Of a DNA stretch of 64,000 bases, positions 20,163 to 29,508 are shown in pieces (the stretch's first letter is position 1; every line of letters starts with the position of its first letter). This stretch comes from an uncultured Pelagibacteraceae bacterium (lineage in GTDB: Bacteria > Pseudomonadota > Alphaproteobacteria > Pelagibacterales > Pelagibacteraceae): assembly GCA_902535505.1 (NCBI GenBank), contig CACATS010000001.1:1-64000 (forward strand). Reading direction: 5' to 3'. The notes under the pieces were generated by a model. The model ran no database searches, was not told the DNA's origin, and saw nothing but the letters and a program-made list of their open reading frames with translations. The translations under genes and the position numbers were made by a program.

Positions 20163-21008
20163 ATGGAAATCGTAACTACAATAGCACCCGTTTGTCTTGC
20201 CATAATAATGTTCGGTTTAGGTCTTGGCTTAACGATTGGAGATTTTACAAGAGTGCTTAAAAACCCAAGAGATTTCCTAGTAGGTTTTTTATGTCAGGTT
20301 ATTTTGCTTCCAATAATTGCTTTTATTTTAATTAGTATTATTTCACTACCACCAGAAATAGCTCTAGGAGTAATGGTAATTGCGGCAGCACCAGGAGGAG
20401 TAACCTCAAATATTCTTACTAAGTTTGCCGATGGAGACGTTGCTTTATCAGTTAGTTTAACTGCAATTGTCAGTTTATTAAGTATTTTCATCGTTCCCTT
20501 AATAGTTTTTAATTCTGCCGAATTTTTAGGGATTGAAACAGCAAAAGACATATCAATGCTTAATATAGCATTGAAAATGTTCTTTGTAGTAACTGTTCCT
20601 GTTATTTTTGGAATGATTATTAGAAGTTTAATGACTAATTTTATAATTTCTAAAACTCATATTATTCAAAGACTGTCAGTAATTTTATTTTTAGTCGTAT
20701 TTATTGCAATTTGGGTAGAGGAGTGGGATAGGATTGTTTCTTATATAACTAGAGCAGGTCTAATAGCTTTCATTTTAAATATGACTATGATTTTTGTTGG
20801 ATATTATGTTGCAAAGTTTTGGACATCAGGAATTGCGCAAAGAAAATGTATTTCATTGGAATGTGGCTTACAAAACGGAACTTTAGCAGTGTTTGTAACT
20901 ACACAATTATTCGATGATATTGTATTTATGGTACCAATAGCAGCGTATGCTTTAATAATGTTTTGTACCTCAATTATTTTTGTTCTCTTAGTAAGAAAAA
21001 TCAATTAG
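20163..21008 (+). CDS. Bile acid:sodium symporter (BASS) family transporter
   Basis: FGLGLGLTIGDFTRVLKNPRDFLVGFLCQ; ECGLQNGTLAV. Confidence 0.9.
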   Translation: MEIVTTIAPVCLAIIMFGLGLGLTIGDFTRVLKNPRDFLVGFLCQVILLPIIAFILISIISLPPEIALGVMVIAAAPGGVTSNILTKFADGDVALSVSLTAIVSLLSIFIVPLIVFNSAEFLGIETAKDISMLNIALKMFFVVTVPVIFGMIIRSLMTNFIISKTHIIQRLSVILFLVVFIAIWVEEWDRIVSYITRAGLIAFILNMTMIFVGYYVAKFWTSGIAQRKCISLECGLQNGTLAVFVTTQLFDDIVFMVPIAAYALIMFCTSIIFVLLVRKIN

Positions 21009-21024
21009 ATTACTAGAAAAAAAA

Positions 21025-21111
21025 GGGCGAATGGTGGAACTGGTAGACGCGCCGGACTCAAAATCCGGTGGTAGCAATACCTTGAGAGTTCGAGTCTCTC
21101 TTCGCCCACCA
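21025..21111 (+). tRNA. tRNA-Leu (anticodon CAA), CCA encoded
   Basis: GGGCGAA acceptor pairs TTCGCCC; anticodon arm CCGGA-CTCAAAA-TCCGG; long variable arm; GTTCGAGTC T-loop; CCA end. Confidence 0.97.
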
Positions 21112-21115
21112 AGTT

Positions 21116-22792
21116 ATGGATATAAGTAAATTAAATAGCCTAGTTGAACTTTACTTTAAAAAGACAGAAGAAGTTGAGTATAAAAGACCATTTTTAAAAT
21201 GGCTTAAACCTGACAAACGAACTTATAATTGGGAAGATGTAACTGAAATAATTTATAAACTTTCCGCAAAAATTAAATCATTAATAAAACAAGGTGATAG
21301 ATGTTTAATACTTTCTGAGAATAGACCTTATTGGTTAATGACCGATATTGCTATCATGAATGCAGGTGGAATTTCAGTTCCTATTTTTACAACTTATTCA
21401 GCGAACGATTATGAATATATTTTAAATGATTGTAAGCCCTCATTGATATTTGTATCAAACCAAGACCAATTTAGTAAAATTAAAAAATTTATAAATAGTG
21501 ATGTTAAGAAAATAATATCTTTTGAAAAAATAGATACTGATAGTTTGTTAATTCAAGAAATACTAAATGAAGAAATTAATGAAAAAATAGTTAATAAAGA
21601 TTTAAAAAGAAATATGCCTGCTTGTATAATTTATACATCAGGTACTTCTGGAAATCCAAAAGGAGTTGTATTAAGTCATGGTGGTATTCTGTCTAACTGT
21701 GAAGGTGCAGTTGAATTATTAGAAGTTTTAACTAAAAAAAAAGATCCAGTTTTTTTGACCTGGTTACCTTTATCACATTCTTATGAACATACAGTTCAAT
21801 TTATACAAATTATAGTTGGAGCAAAAGTTTTCTATGCTGAAAGTTTAGAAAAATTGATTTCTAATATGGGAATCGCAAAACCCACAATCATGACAGCTGT
21901 TCCAAGATTTTATCAAAATCTTTTTACAAAAATAAATATGAATTTTGAAAAGCAATCTGGATTTAAAAGAAAACTTATAAACCAGACATTAAATTTAGGT
22001 AAAAAAATACTCAAAAAAGAGAAGTTAAAATTTAGCGAAAAAATCACAAATTTTTTGTGCGAAAAATTAGTAAGAAAAAAAATCAGAAATCAGTTTGGTG
22101 GCAATCTTCAAGCTTTCGTATCTGGGGGAGGGGCTTTAGATCAAAATATTGGAGAATTTTTAAATGCCGTTGGTTTACTTACCTTACAAGGATATGGCCT
22201 AACCGAAGCTTCTCCTGTCGTAAGCTGTAATTTACCAGATTTAGTTAAGGTCGAGTCAGTGGGTCCTCCGTTTAGGACAAATAAAGTTAAAATAGCTGAG
22301 GATGGTGAAATTCTTATTAAAGGTGAAAACTTAATGTTAGGTTATTGGAATTTAAAAGAAGAAACTGAAAAAGTAATAAAAGAAGGGTGGTTACATACCG
22401 GAGATATAGGAGAACTAGATAAAAATAATTATTTAAAAATTACTGATAGAAAAAAAGATATCATTGTCAATTTAGGTGGAGATAATATTTCACCGAGCAA
22501 GATAGAAAATATTTTATGTTTAAATGAAAATATTAAACAATCTTTTGTTTATGGAGATAAAAAAAATTATTTAGTTGCATTAATTGTAAGTGAAAAAGAA
22601 AATAATAAAGAAAAAATTAAACTTATAATTGAAAATATAAATAAAAGTTTAACTTTAATAGAAAAAATTAAAAAATTTGTCGTAATTAACGAAGAATTTA
22701 CAATTGAAAACGGAATGCTTACACCAACTTTAAAGTTAAAAAGAAAAGAAATAATTAAAAATTATAAACAACAACTAGAAAATCTTTATTAA
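21116..22792 (+). CDS. AMP-binding long-chain acyl-CoA synthetase
   Basis: IIYTSGTSGNPKGVVLSHGGIL; GYGLTEASPVVS; WLHTGDIGELDKNNYLKITDRKKDIIV. Confidence 0.92.
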   Translation: MDISKLNSLVELYFKKTEEVEYKRPFLKWLKPDKRTYNWEDVTEIIYKLSAKIKSLIKQGDRCLILSENRPYWLMTDIAIMNAGGISVPIFTTYSANDYEYILNDCKPSLIFVSNQDQFSKIKKFINSDVKKIISFEKIDTDSLLIQEILNEEINEKIVNKDLKRNMPACIIYTSGTSGNPKGVVLSHGGILSNCEGAVELLEVLTKKKDPVFLTWLPLSHSYEHTVQFIQIIVGAKVFYAESLEKLISNMGIAKPTIMTAVPRFYQNLFTKINMNFEKQSGFKRKLINQTLNLGKKILKKEKLKFSEKITNFLCEKLVRKKIRNQFGGNLQAFVSGGGALDQNIGEFLNAVGLLTLQGYGLTEASPVVSCNLPDLVKVESVGPPFRTNKVKIAEDGEILIKGENLMLGYWNLKEETEKVIKEGWLHTGDIGELDKNNYLKITDRKKDIIVNLGGDNISPSKIENILCLNENIKQSFVYGDKKNYLVALIVSEKENNKEKIKLIIENINKSLTLIEKIKKFVVINEEFTIENGMLTPTLKLKRKEIIKNYKQQLENLY

Positions 22793-22923
22793 AAATTAAA
22801 TTTAAACTTATTTAATTTGCTTAAAAAAACATTGATATTACTAACTTTTTTTAATTTTATTTAAAATTAAAAAAATAATTAAAAAAATTAAATTTTGAAT
22901 CAAATTTGTAAATTAATTTATGT

Positions 22924-22954
22924 TTGACATGAATTTTTAATTAATTAATGTAAT
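22924..22954 (+). promoter_or_regulatory. Candidate sigma70 promoter for the 23-aa basic peptide
   Basis: TTGACA at 22924-22929 and TGTAAT at 22949-22954, 19-bp spacer, in an AT-rich spacer. Confidence 0.5.
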
Positions 22955-23002
22955 TATTAACAAACGAATCATTAAGATTTGTTTACTAACAAGGGAGAAA
23001 AG

Positions 23003-23074
23003 ATGGCTAAAAGAAGAAAAAAAGCTAAAAAGAAAACTAAAAAGAAAGCAAAAAAGAGAAGAAGAAGAAGATAG
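23003..23074 (+). CDS. 23-aa Lys/Arg/Ala-rich ultrabasic peptide, histone H1-tail-like (not in ORF track)
   Basis: MAKRRKKAKKKTKKKAKKRRRRR-stop; AGGGAGA SD upstream; promoter-like and terminator sequences flank it. Confidence 0.78.
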   Translation: MAKRRKKAKKKTKKKAKKRRRRR

Positions 23075-23089
23075 TTTTCTCTTTAACTA

Positions 23090-23125
23090 AACGCCCTTTT
23101 TATTCTTTAAAGAGGGCGTTTTTTT
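23090..23125 (+). terminator. Intrinsic terminator after the basic peptide gene
   Basis: AACGCCCT ... AGGGCGTT followed by TTTTT. Confidence 0.85.
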
Positions 23126-23795
23126 ATTCTGCTTGTTCAGAAAGATTCACTCTTCCAAGTGCTTTATCCATTTTTTTTTGAACTTCTTCGGAGGTTATTT
23201 TGAGAACAGCTTCAAATTCTGATTTTAATCTATCATAAGCTTTTTCAAAAAGTTGTCTTTCAGAATATGATTGATCAGCTATGATATCAGTATTCTTGTT
23301 TAAATCTTTAACTACCTCTGCTAATTCATAAATTTTACCAGAATTTATTTTTTGATCATACTCTTGTGCCCTTCTGCTCCACATAGTTCTTTTAATTTTA
23401 GGTTTAGTTTTTAAGATAGATATGCATTTGTTTATTTGATTAATTGAAGAAATTGGTCTTAGTTTAGATTGTTGATTTATCGGAACGGTCAAGGTTAATT
23501 TTTCTTTTTCAACTAAAATTTTGTAAAACTGTATATCAATTTCACCTATTTTAGCTTTTTCTATTGAAATAATTTTTCCAACTCCGTGTTTTGGGTACAC
23601 AACAAAATCTTTGATGTTGTAAGCTTTTTTCTCAGTAGGTTGTTTTTTTACTTTCTTAATTTCTGGTTTCTCGTCTTGTCCTGGTAAAACATTTTTCTTT
23701 TCATTTAATTTCGCTAAAACTTTTAATTTGGATTTTTTAACCTTTTTTACTTTTTTTACTTTTTTTACTTTTTTTACTTTTTTCTTTTTTGACAT
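23124..23795 (-). CDS. carD: CarD-family transcriptional regulator with lysine-rich N-terminal tail
   Basis: DFVVYPKHGVGKIISIEKAKIGEIDIQFYKILVEKEKLTLTVPINQ; N-terminus MSKKKKVKKVKKVKKVKKVKKSK. Confidence 0.93.
   Translation of the reverse strand: MSKKKKVKKVKKVKKVKKVKKSKLKVLAKLNEKKNVLPGQDEKPEIKKVKKQPTEKKAYNIKDFVVYPKHGVGKIISIEKAKIGEIDIQFYKILVEKEKLTLTVPINQQSKLRPISSINQINKCISILKTKPKIKRTMWSRRAQEYDQKINSGKIYELAEVVKDLNKNTDIIADQSYSERQLFEKAYDRLKSEFEAVLKITSEEVQKKMDKALGRVNLSEQAE
23741..23783 (-). repeat. 9-nt in-frame tandem repeat (KKV codons) inside carD
   Basis: + strand shows acttttttt repeated about five times. Confidence 0.9.
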
Positions 23796-23800
23796 TATTA

Positions 23801-24142
23801 TTATTTTCCTGGTTTTTCAGAAAAGTGTTCATCAAACTTATTTTTAATTTCTTTAAATTTTTCGTGATTTTTCATAGGCTCTTTTTTTTTTGAAATATTA
23901 GGCCATATTGCAGAAAACTTTTTATTAAGCAACAACCATTTTTCTTTATCTTCCACAGTCTCATCTGTATCTGCTTTAATTGCATCTATAGGACACTCGG
24001 GCTCACAAACACCACAATCTATACACTCATCAGGGTTTATAACTAGCATATTTTCACCTTCATAAAAACAATCTACAGGACATACTTCTACACAATCAGT
24101 AAGTTTACATTTAATGCATTCGTCTTTTACTATATATGTCAT
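23801..24142 (-). CDS. fdxA: Seven-iron-type ferredoxin
   Basis: [55 protein letters not shown]. Confidence 0.95.
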   Translation of the reverse strand: MTYIVKDECIKCKLTDCVEVCPVDCFYEGENMLVINPDECIDCGVCEPECPIDAIKADTDETVEDKEKWLLLNKKFSAIWPNISKKKEPMKNHEKFKEIKNKFDEHFSEKPGK

Positions 24143-24528
24143 AATTTTTTCATTAACTTTAGTTTAATTTCAGCGCATTCTTTATCAGGAAAATATATCA
24201 AACCACAAATTCTTCTCATTAAATTTGACTCATATTGATCTATGGAATTATCTGAAATTATTACTTTCCAGAGATGCTCTATAATATCCTTTTTAATATC
24301 GAACGAATTTTTTTTGATAATATTTGTGTAATTAAGTAATTGATTTGAATTATTTTCAATTTCCTCCGCTTTTTTTAATATCTGATTTGCGTCATCATCT
24401 TTAATGTATGATTTAATAAAATCTTTTACTAAGTTTTTTTCGTGTTCAGAATAGATTTCGTCTATATTGGCCGCGTGAACTAGTAAAGCCGAAATTCCAA
24501 TTACACTTTCTTTGTCTAATTTGATCAT
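24139..24528 (-). CDS. TerB-like helical protein
   Basis: Acidic/helical 129 aa, [30 protein letters not shown]; position between fdxA and helicase. Confidence 0.6.
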   Translation of the reverse strand: MIKLDKESVIGISALLVHAANIDEIYSEHEKNLVKDFIKSYIKDDDANQILKKAEEIENNSNQLLNYTNIIKKNSFDIKKDIIEHLWKVIISDNSIDQYESNLMRRICGLIYFPDKECAEIKLKLMKKL

Positions 24529-26994
24529 CTATTTAATATTTAAAGAAAGGAGTTTATTAAATGGATTTTCTTTTTTGTCAAATCGTATTATTTTCTCTTT
24601 TCTCTTTTTTTCTCCTTTAAATATATAAGTATCCACTGCAACATCCTTTTTATAATTCATATTTATCATTAATTTATAAAAATTCTCTTTGGAACAACCT
24701 AATAGATTCATCATTTCAGAATTTACTTTGAATTTTTTATCTTTGGTATTATCGATAATTTTGAGAAATAGTTTCTCTAAAATATCAATTCTCACAAAGA
24801 ATTCCTTAAATTTTTCGAATCCGCATAGAAGTAAAAAATTTTTGTCAAAATTTGTATTTATCAAAAAATTTAAACCTGATTTAGGGATTAAATTATTGTT
24901 AGATAAATTATAAAACATTTTCCATAAACTAATTCGAAATTCCACAGCCTTAGGCTTTAACATTTTTGGTAGGTAAATATGGTATCTACCAATTTTGACT
25001 CCCATTCCCCACAGTTTTTTTCTTTCCTTGGAGGGAATTGATTTTACGATATTTTCTACAGCGCTACGTTTGATAACTCCATTATTTTCATATAATTGAA
25101 ATATAAGCCCCCTCAAATATTGATTTGAAACTTTATGATCCGTCAATTTTATCAGATCACCTAGAACTTCATTGATGTAATCTGCTAGCCAATTATTCAA
25201 AAATTTTAATAGTTTCATTTTCGACTCTTCATTTAATGTATCATCGGCAATTATCTCTATTTCAGGATTTAAGTAATCATTCCCCTTTTTTAATCTTGCT
25301 ATCGCATTTTCTTTCCAAATTATTTGATTTTCATTATTTATTGAGACTTCATTTTTTGTCAAAATTTCTTCAACTCTTTTTACCAGTTCTCCCTCAATTC
25401 CTTTTCTTGCAGCTTTCTTTATTGATTTAATATCTGTATCTAAAGTTTTGGAGGTTACCTCTATAATAAATTTTAGTCCTTTAAGTTCCCCAATCCTTTG
25501 GCCATCTATATAAATTTTATTTTCTTCGTTTATCTCCGTATTTAAAATTAAGTCTTGCTTTAAACTTCTTGAAAGAATACTTATCTTCTTATCTATAAAA
25601 CTTTTTGTAAGTTCCTCGTGTAATTTGTCTGATAATTTATCCTCTATACTTTTTGTTAATTGAACCCAATAGTCTGAATTTTCAACCCAATTTTTTTTGT
25701 TAGCCACATAAGACCATGTTCTCACATTAGACAATCTATGTGAAAGCAAGTCTACATTTCCGTGATCTTTTTCTAAGCCTTTAAGCTGCTCCTTCATAAA
25801 GATACTTGGTATTTTTTTTTTCCGTGTAGTTAAAAATTGAAATACTTTATCAACTACATTTATATGTTGCCCGTAAGCTTTTTTTTCAAAGTCAGGTATT
25901 TGACAGCATTCCCAAAGTATTTCTAAATTTTTATGGTAAATAATATTATTAGATCCCTTTTTTAAAAAAAATCTTAGCACGCTTTCGTCAAGAGAGTCAT
26001 TTGTTCTTATTAAATTTTTTTTGTTTGGCTTCAATTCAAGTGAACTAATTAATTTTTCAGGATTTTCAAAATTAAGATTTGAATTTCTCCAAAAAATTGT
26101 CTTTGTATAAGGTAATTGATGTTTTTCAATTTTTTCTATTTCATCAGAATTAAGAGTTTCACAATCACCAGTAGTGCCAAATCCACCGTCATTTTTATAT
26201 CTTCCAGCTCGACCTGCAATTTGAGACATTTCAATTAAGTTTAATCTTCTAGTTTTTTTTCCATCAAACTTTTTTAAATTAGAAAAATAAATTTCATTAA
26301 TATCCATATTCAAACCCATACCTATCGCATCTGTAGCGATTAAATAATCAACATCACCTGATTGATATAAGCCAACTTGAGAATTCCTTGTTTTTGGGCT
26401 AAGTGATCCCATGATCACAGCTGCACCACCCTTTTGTCTTCTTACTAATTCTGCGATTGCATAAACTTCTTCAATTGAAAAAGCTATAATTGCTGACTTC
26501 CTATCCAGTCTAGAAATTTTTTTAATACCCGAATAGCTAAGTTTAGAATATCTTTGCATCTTCTCGAACTCTACATTTTTTACTAGTTCACCAATTAAAT
26601 TTTCCATTACTTGAGACCCTAAAAACATGGTAAGTTTAGTTCCTCTGAACTCTAACAATCTTTCAGTAAAAATGTGACCTCTTTCTCTATCGGCACACAT
26701 TTGAATTTCATCAATAGCAACGAATTCAACGACTTTATCTTTTGGCATTGATTCAACTGTACAAATGAAGTAGTCGGCACTACTAGGAATAATCTTTTCC
26801 TCACCGGTTATAAGAGCAACTCTTTTAATCCCAACTTTATTTATACATTTGTCATAAACCTCTCTAGCAAGCAGTCTTAAGGGCAATCCAAATATACCAC
26901 TTTCGTAACTAAGCATTTTCTCTATAGCTACAAATGTTTTCCCCGTATTAGTTGGTCCCAGCAAAGCAGTAATTTTTTGAGATTGATTTTCCAT
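24529..26994 (-). CDS. SUV3-like DEAD/H-box helicase
   Basis: LLGPTNTGKTFVAIEKML; VAIDEIQMCADRERGHIFTERLL; DAIGMGLNMDINEIYF; QIAGRAGRY. Confidence 0.93.
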   Translation of the reverse strand: MENQSQKITALLGPTNTGKTFVAIEKMLSYESGIFGLPLRLLAREVYDKCINKVGIKRVALITGEEKIIPSSADYFICTVESMPKDKVVEFVAIDEIQMCADRERGHIFTERLLEFRGTKLTMFLGSQVMENLIGELVKNVEFEKMQRYSKLSYSGIKKISRLDRKSAIIAFSIEEVYAIAELVRRQKGGAAVIMGSLSPKTRNSQVGLYQSGDVDYLIATDAIGMGLNMDINEIYFSNLKKFDGKKTRRLNLIEMSQIAGRAGRYKNDGGFGTTGDCETLNSDEIEKIEKHQLPYTKTIFWRNSNLNFENPEKLISSLELKPNKKNLIRTNDSLDESVLRFFLKKGSNNIIYHKNLEILWECCQIPDFEKKAYGQHINVVDKVFQFLTTRKKKIPSIFMKEQLKGLEKDHGNVDLLSHRLSNVRTWSYVANKKNWVENSDYWVQLTKSIEDKLSDKLHEELTKSFIDKKISILSRSLKQDLILNTEINEENKIYIDGQRIGELKGLKFIIEVTSKTLDTDIKSIKKAARKGIEGELVKRVEEILTKNEVSINNENQIIWKENAIARLKKGNDYLNPEIEIIADDTLNEESKMKLLKFLNNWLADYINEVLGDLIKLTDHKVSNQYLRGLIFQLYENNGVIKRSAVENIVKSIPSKERKKLWGMGVKIGRYHIYLPKMLKPKAVEFRISLWKMFYNLSNNNLIPKSGLNFLINTNFDKNFLLLCGFEKFKEFFVRIDILEKLFLKIIDNTKDKKFKVNSEMMNLLGCSKENFYKLMINMNYKKDVAVDTYIFKGEKKRKEKIIRFDKKENPFNKLLSLNIK

Positions 26995-27151
26995 TTTTGT
27001 GTCAGTTAATTTTTTTTACACTATATATAGATCAAGGTTGAGAACAAAATAAGATTAAAACATGACCGAATCGATTTGTCAAATGTTCCTGTTTTAACAT
27101 TTGATTTGACTTCTAATGGTCAGTCCCCGTATAGGTAGATGTGTTTATTAA

Positions 27152-28390
27152 ATGACACAAAAAGTAAAAAAAAATATTTTAAAGTTAAAAGAGTCTTCCA
27201 CTTTAGCAATTAACGAAAGATCAAAAGAACTAATTAAATCTGGAAAAAAAATCTACAGATTTGGTTTTGGACAGTCTCCTTTTCAAATACCAGAAAACAT
27301 AGTTGATGTATTAAAATCAAATGCTCACAGAAAAGAATATTTGCCTATTCAAGGCTTGCCCGAATTGAGAGAAAAAATATCAAAATATTTATTTGATAGA
27401 ACAGGAGTAAAATACTCAAAAGAAAATATATTAATCACACCAGGTTCAAAAGAAGCCATGTTGCTAATGCACATAACGTTTAATGGAGAAATTTTAACTC
27501 CTGCTCCAAGTTGGGTTTCTTATGAACCACAAGCCGAAATTGGATCTAATAAAGTCCATTGGCTAGAAACCTCAAGATCTAACAACTGGTTTCCAACAGC
27601 AAAAGAACTTGAAAATAAACTCAAAAAAATAGGTAGAAAAAAAAATATTATTTTAATATTGAATTCACCAAACAATCCATCTGGAGCAGTTTGTAATAAT
27701 TTAAAAGAGTTAGCTTCTGTTGCAAAAAAATACAAATTAATTATTCTTTCTGATGAAATTTATACGGATTTGTCTTTTGACAATGATTACAAATCTATTT
27801 CTGAATTTTATCCAGAAAATACATTTATTAGTGGCGGCCTTAGCAAATGGTGTGGAGCAGGTGGGTGGAGACTAGGTTTCTTAGCAGTGCCAAACGGATT
27901 GAAAGAATTTATGAAAAGTTTAAAATCATTAGCAAGCGAGTCTTATTCAACTGTAAATACACCGACTCAGTTTGCTGCAGTAGAAGCGTATAATGGTAAT
28001 TACGAGAGTTATAGATTGAAAGTCAGAGCGATACTTAATGCTGTAGGGACATATGTTTACAACAACCTTAAGTCAAATAAAGTTTTAATAAATCCACCAC
28101 AAGGTGGATTTTATTTGATGCCTGAATTTAAAAATAAAAAATTTAAAACTTCAGCTCAATTATGCGATATAATTTTGAAAGAGACAGGTATTGCGATGCT
28201 TCCTGGATCGGATTTTGGCTTTAAACCAAAAAAAATGCTCACAAGATTAAGTTATACAGACTTTGACGGAATAGAATTTTTTAAAAATGTATCAAGTTAT
28301 AAATCTATTAGTGAGGAAATGGTCAAGACTTATGCCCCAAATGTAGTTGAAGGTGTAACAAAGCTATCAAATTGGGCTAAAAATTTATGA
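27152..28390 (+). CDS. Class I/II pyridoxal-phosphate aminotransferase
   Basis: YLPIQGLPELREKIS; LNSPNNPSGAVC; SGGLSKWCGAGGWRLGFLA. Confidence 0.9.
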   Translation: MTQKVKKNILKLKESSTLAINERSKELIKSGKKIYRFGFGQSPFQIPENIVDVLKSNAHRKEYLPIQGLPELREKISKYLFDRTGVKYSKENILITPGSKEAMLLMHITFNGEILTPAPSWVSYEPQAEIGSNKVHWLETSRSNNWFPTAKELENKLKKIGRKKNIILILNSPNNPSGAVCNNLKELASVAKKYKLIILSDEIYTDLSFDNDYKSISEFYPENTFISGGLSKWCGAGGWRLGFLAVPNGLKEFMKSLKSLASESYSTVNTPTQFAAVEAYNGNYESYRLKVRAILNAVGTYVYNNLKSNKVLINPPQGGFYLMPEFKNKKFKTSAQLCDIILKETGIAMLPGSDFGFKPKKMLTRLSYTDFDGIEFFKNVSSYKSISEEMVKTYAPNVVEGVTKLSNWAKNL

Positions 28391-28453
28391 GAATCTCTTT
28401 GACCTCAATTAAATTACATAGTTAAATTAACCATTATAACAAGAGGAGATCAC

Positions 28454-29452
28454 ATGAAAAAAATGACGTCATTGATTTCAGCGGTACTAGTAATGTTTGC
28501 TTTTTCAAGTCCCATTACTTCAATCGCAAAATCAGCAGAGTTCTTTTCAATAGGAACTGGAGGACCAACTGGAGTTTATTTCCAAGTAGGAAATGCTGTT
28601 TGTAAAATGGTAGCAACAATACAATCAGCAGATCATGGAAGAAAAAAAGGAACAGACAAAGCATATAGATGTTCTGCTCCATCAACAGGAGGTTCTACTT
28701 ATAATATTGGTCAAATTATGCAAGGTGAGTTACAGTTTGGTGTTGCACAATCAGACTGGCAGTACCATGCTTATAACGGAACTAGACCTGATAAAGTAAA
28801 GCCTTACGACAAGTTAAGAGCAGTATTTTCAGCTCACCCGGAACCATTTCAAATTATTGCTAGAAAAGGTTCTAGAATAAAAGACTGGAAGTCACTTGAA
28901 GGAAAAAAAGTAAATATTGGTAATCCTGGCTCAGGTCAAAGAGGTACTTTTGAAGTTCTTATGGAAGCTCACGGTGTAGATACTGGATATTTTGGATCTA
29001 CTTCTGAACTTACATCTTCAGAACAATCAGGTGCACTTTGCGATAAGAAAATAGATGCATTTGGATACACCGTAGGTGTTCCTAATGCTGGTGTTGCACA
29101 GTCAACAGATGGATGTGGAGCAAGCATAATAAATTTAGATACAGATGCAGTTAAAAAACTTGTAGCTGATAATCCTTTTTATGCATTTGCAACTATACCA
29201 AAAGGAACGTACAAAACTTCTAAAAAAGACGTAACTACTTTTGGCGTGATGGCATCTTTCGTAACAAGTGCAGACGTATCAGATGACTTAGTTTATGCAG
29301 TAACAAAAGCTGTTTTTGAAAATTTAGATAGTTTCAAAAAACAACATCCTGCATTTGCAAATCTAGATCCTAAAAAAATGATCAAAGATGGTTTATCTGC
29401 TCCGTTACACCCAGGTGCAATTAAATATTATAAAGAAAAAGGCTTAATGTAA
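28454..29452 (+). CDS. TAXI-family TRAP transporter solute-binding protein
   Basis: Signal peptide; FSIGTGGPTGVYFQVGNAVCKMV; ends PLHPGAIKYYKEKGLM. Confidence 0.94.
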   Translation: MKKMTSLISAVLVMFAFSSPITSIAKSAEFFSIGTGGPTGVYFQVGNAVCKMVATIQSADHGRKKGTDKAYRCSAPSTGGSTYNIGQIMQGELQFGVAQSDWQYHAYNGTRPDKVKPYDKLRAVFSAHPEPFQIIARKGSRIKDWKSLEGKKVNIGNPGSGQRGTFEVLMEAHGVDTGYFGSTSELTSSEQSGALCDKKIDAFGYTVGVPNAGVAQSTDGCGASIINLDTDAVKKLVADNPFYAFATIPKGTYKTSKKDVTTFGVMASFVTSADVSDDLVYAVTKAVFENLDSFKKQHPAFANLDPKKMIKDGLSAPLHPGAIKYYKEKGLM

Positions 29453-29465
29453 GCTAAGAAAAATT

Positions 29466-29497
29466 AAGGCCCAGTTGAAAGACTGGGCCTTTTTTTT
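29466..29497 (+). terminator. Terminator/attenuator between TAXI SBP and fused permease
   Basis: AAGGCCCAGT-tgaaag-ACTGGGCCTTTTTTTT. Confidence 0.88.
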
Positions 29498-29508
29498 ATG
29501 CTCATCAA

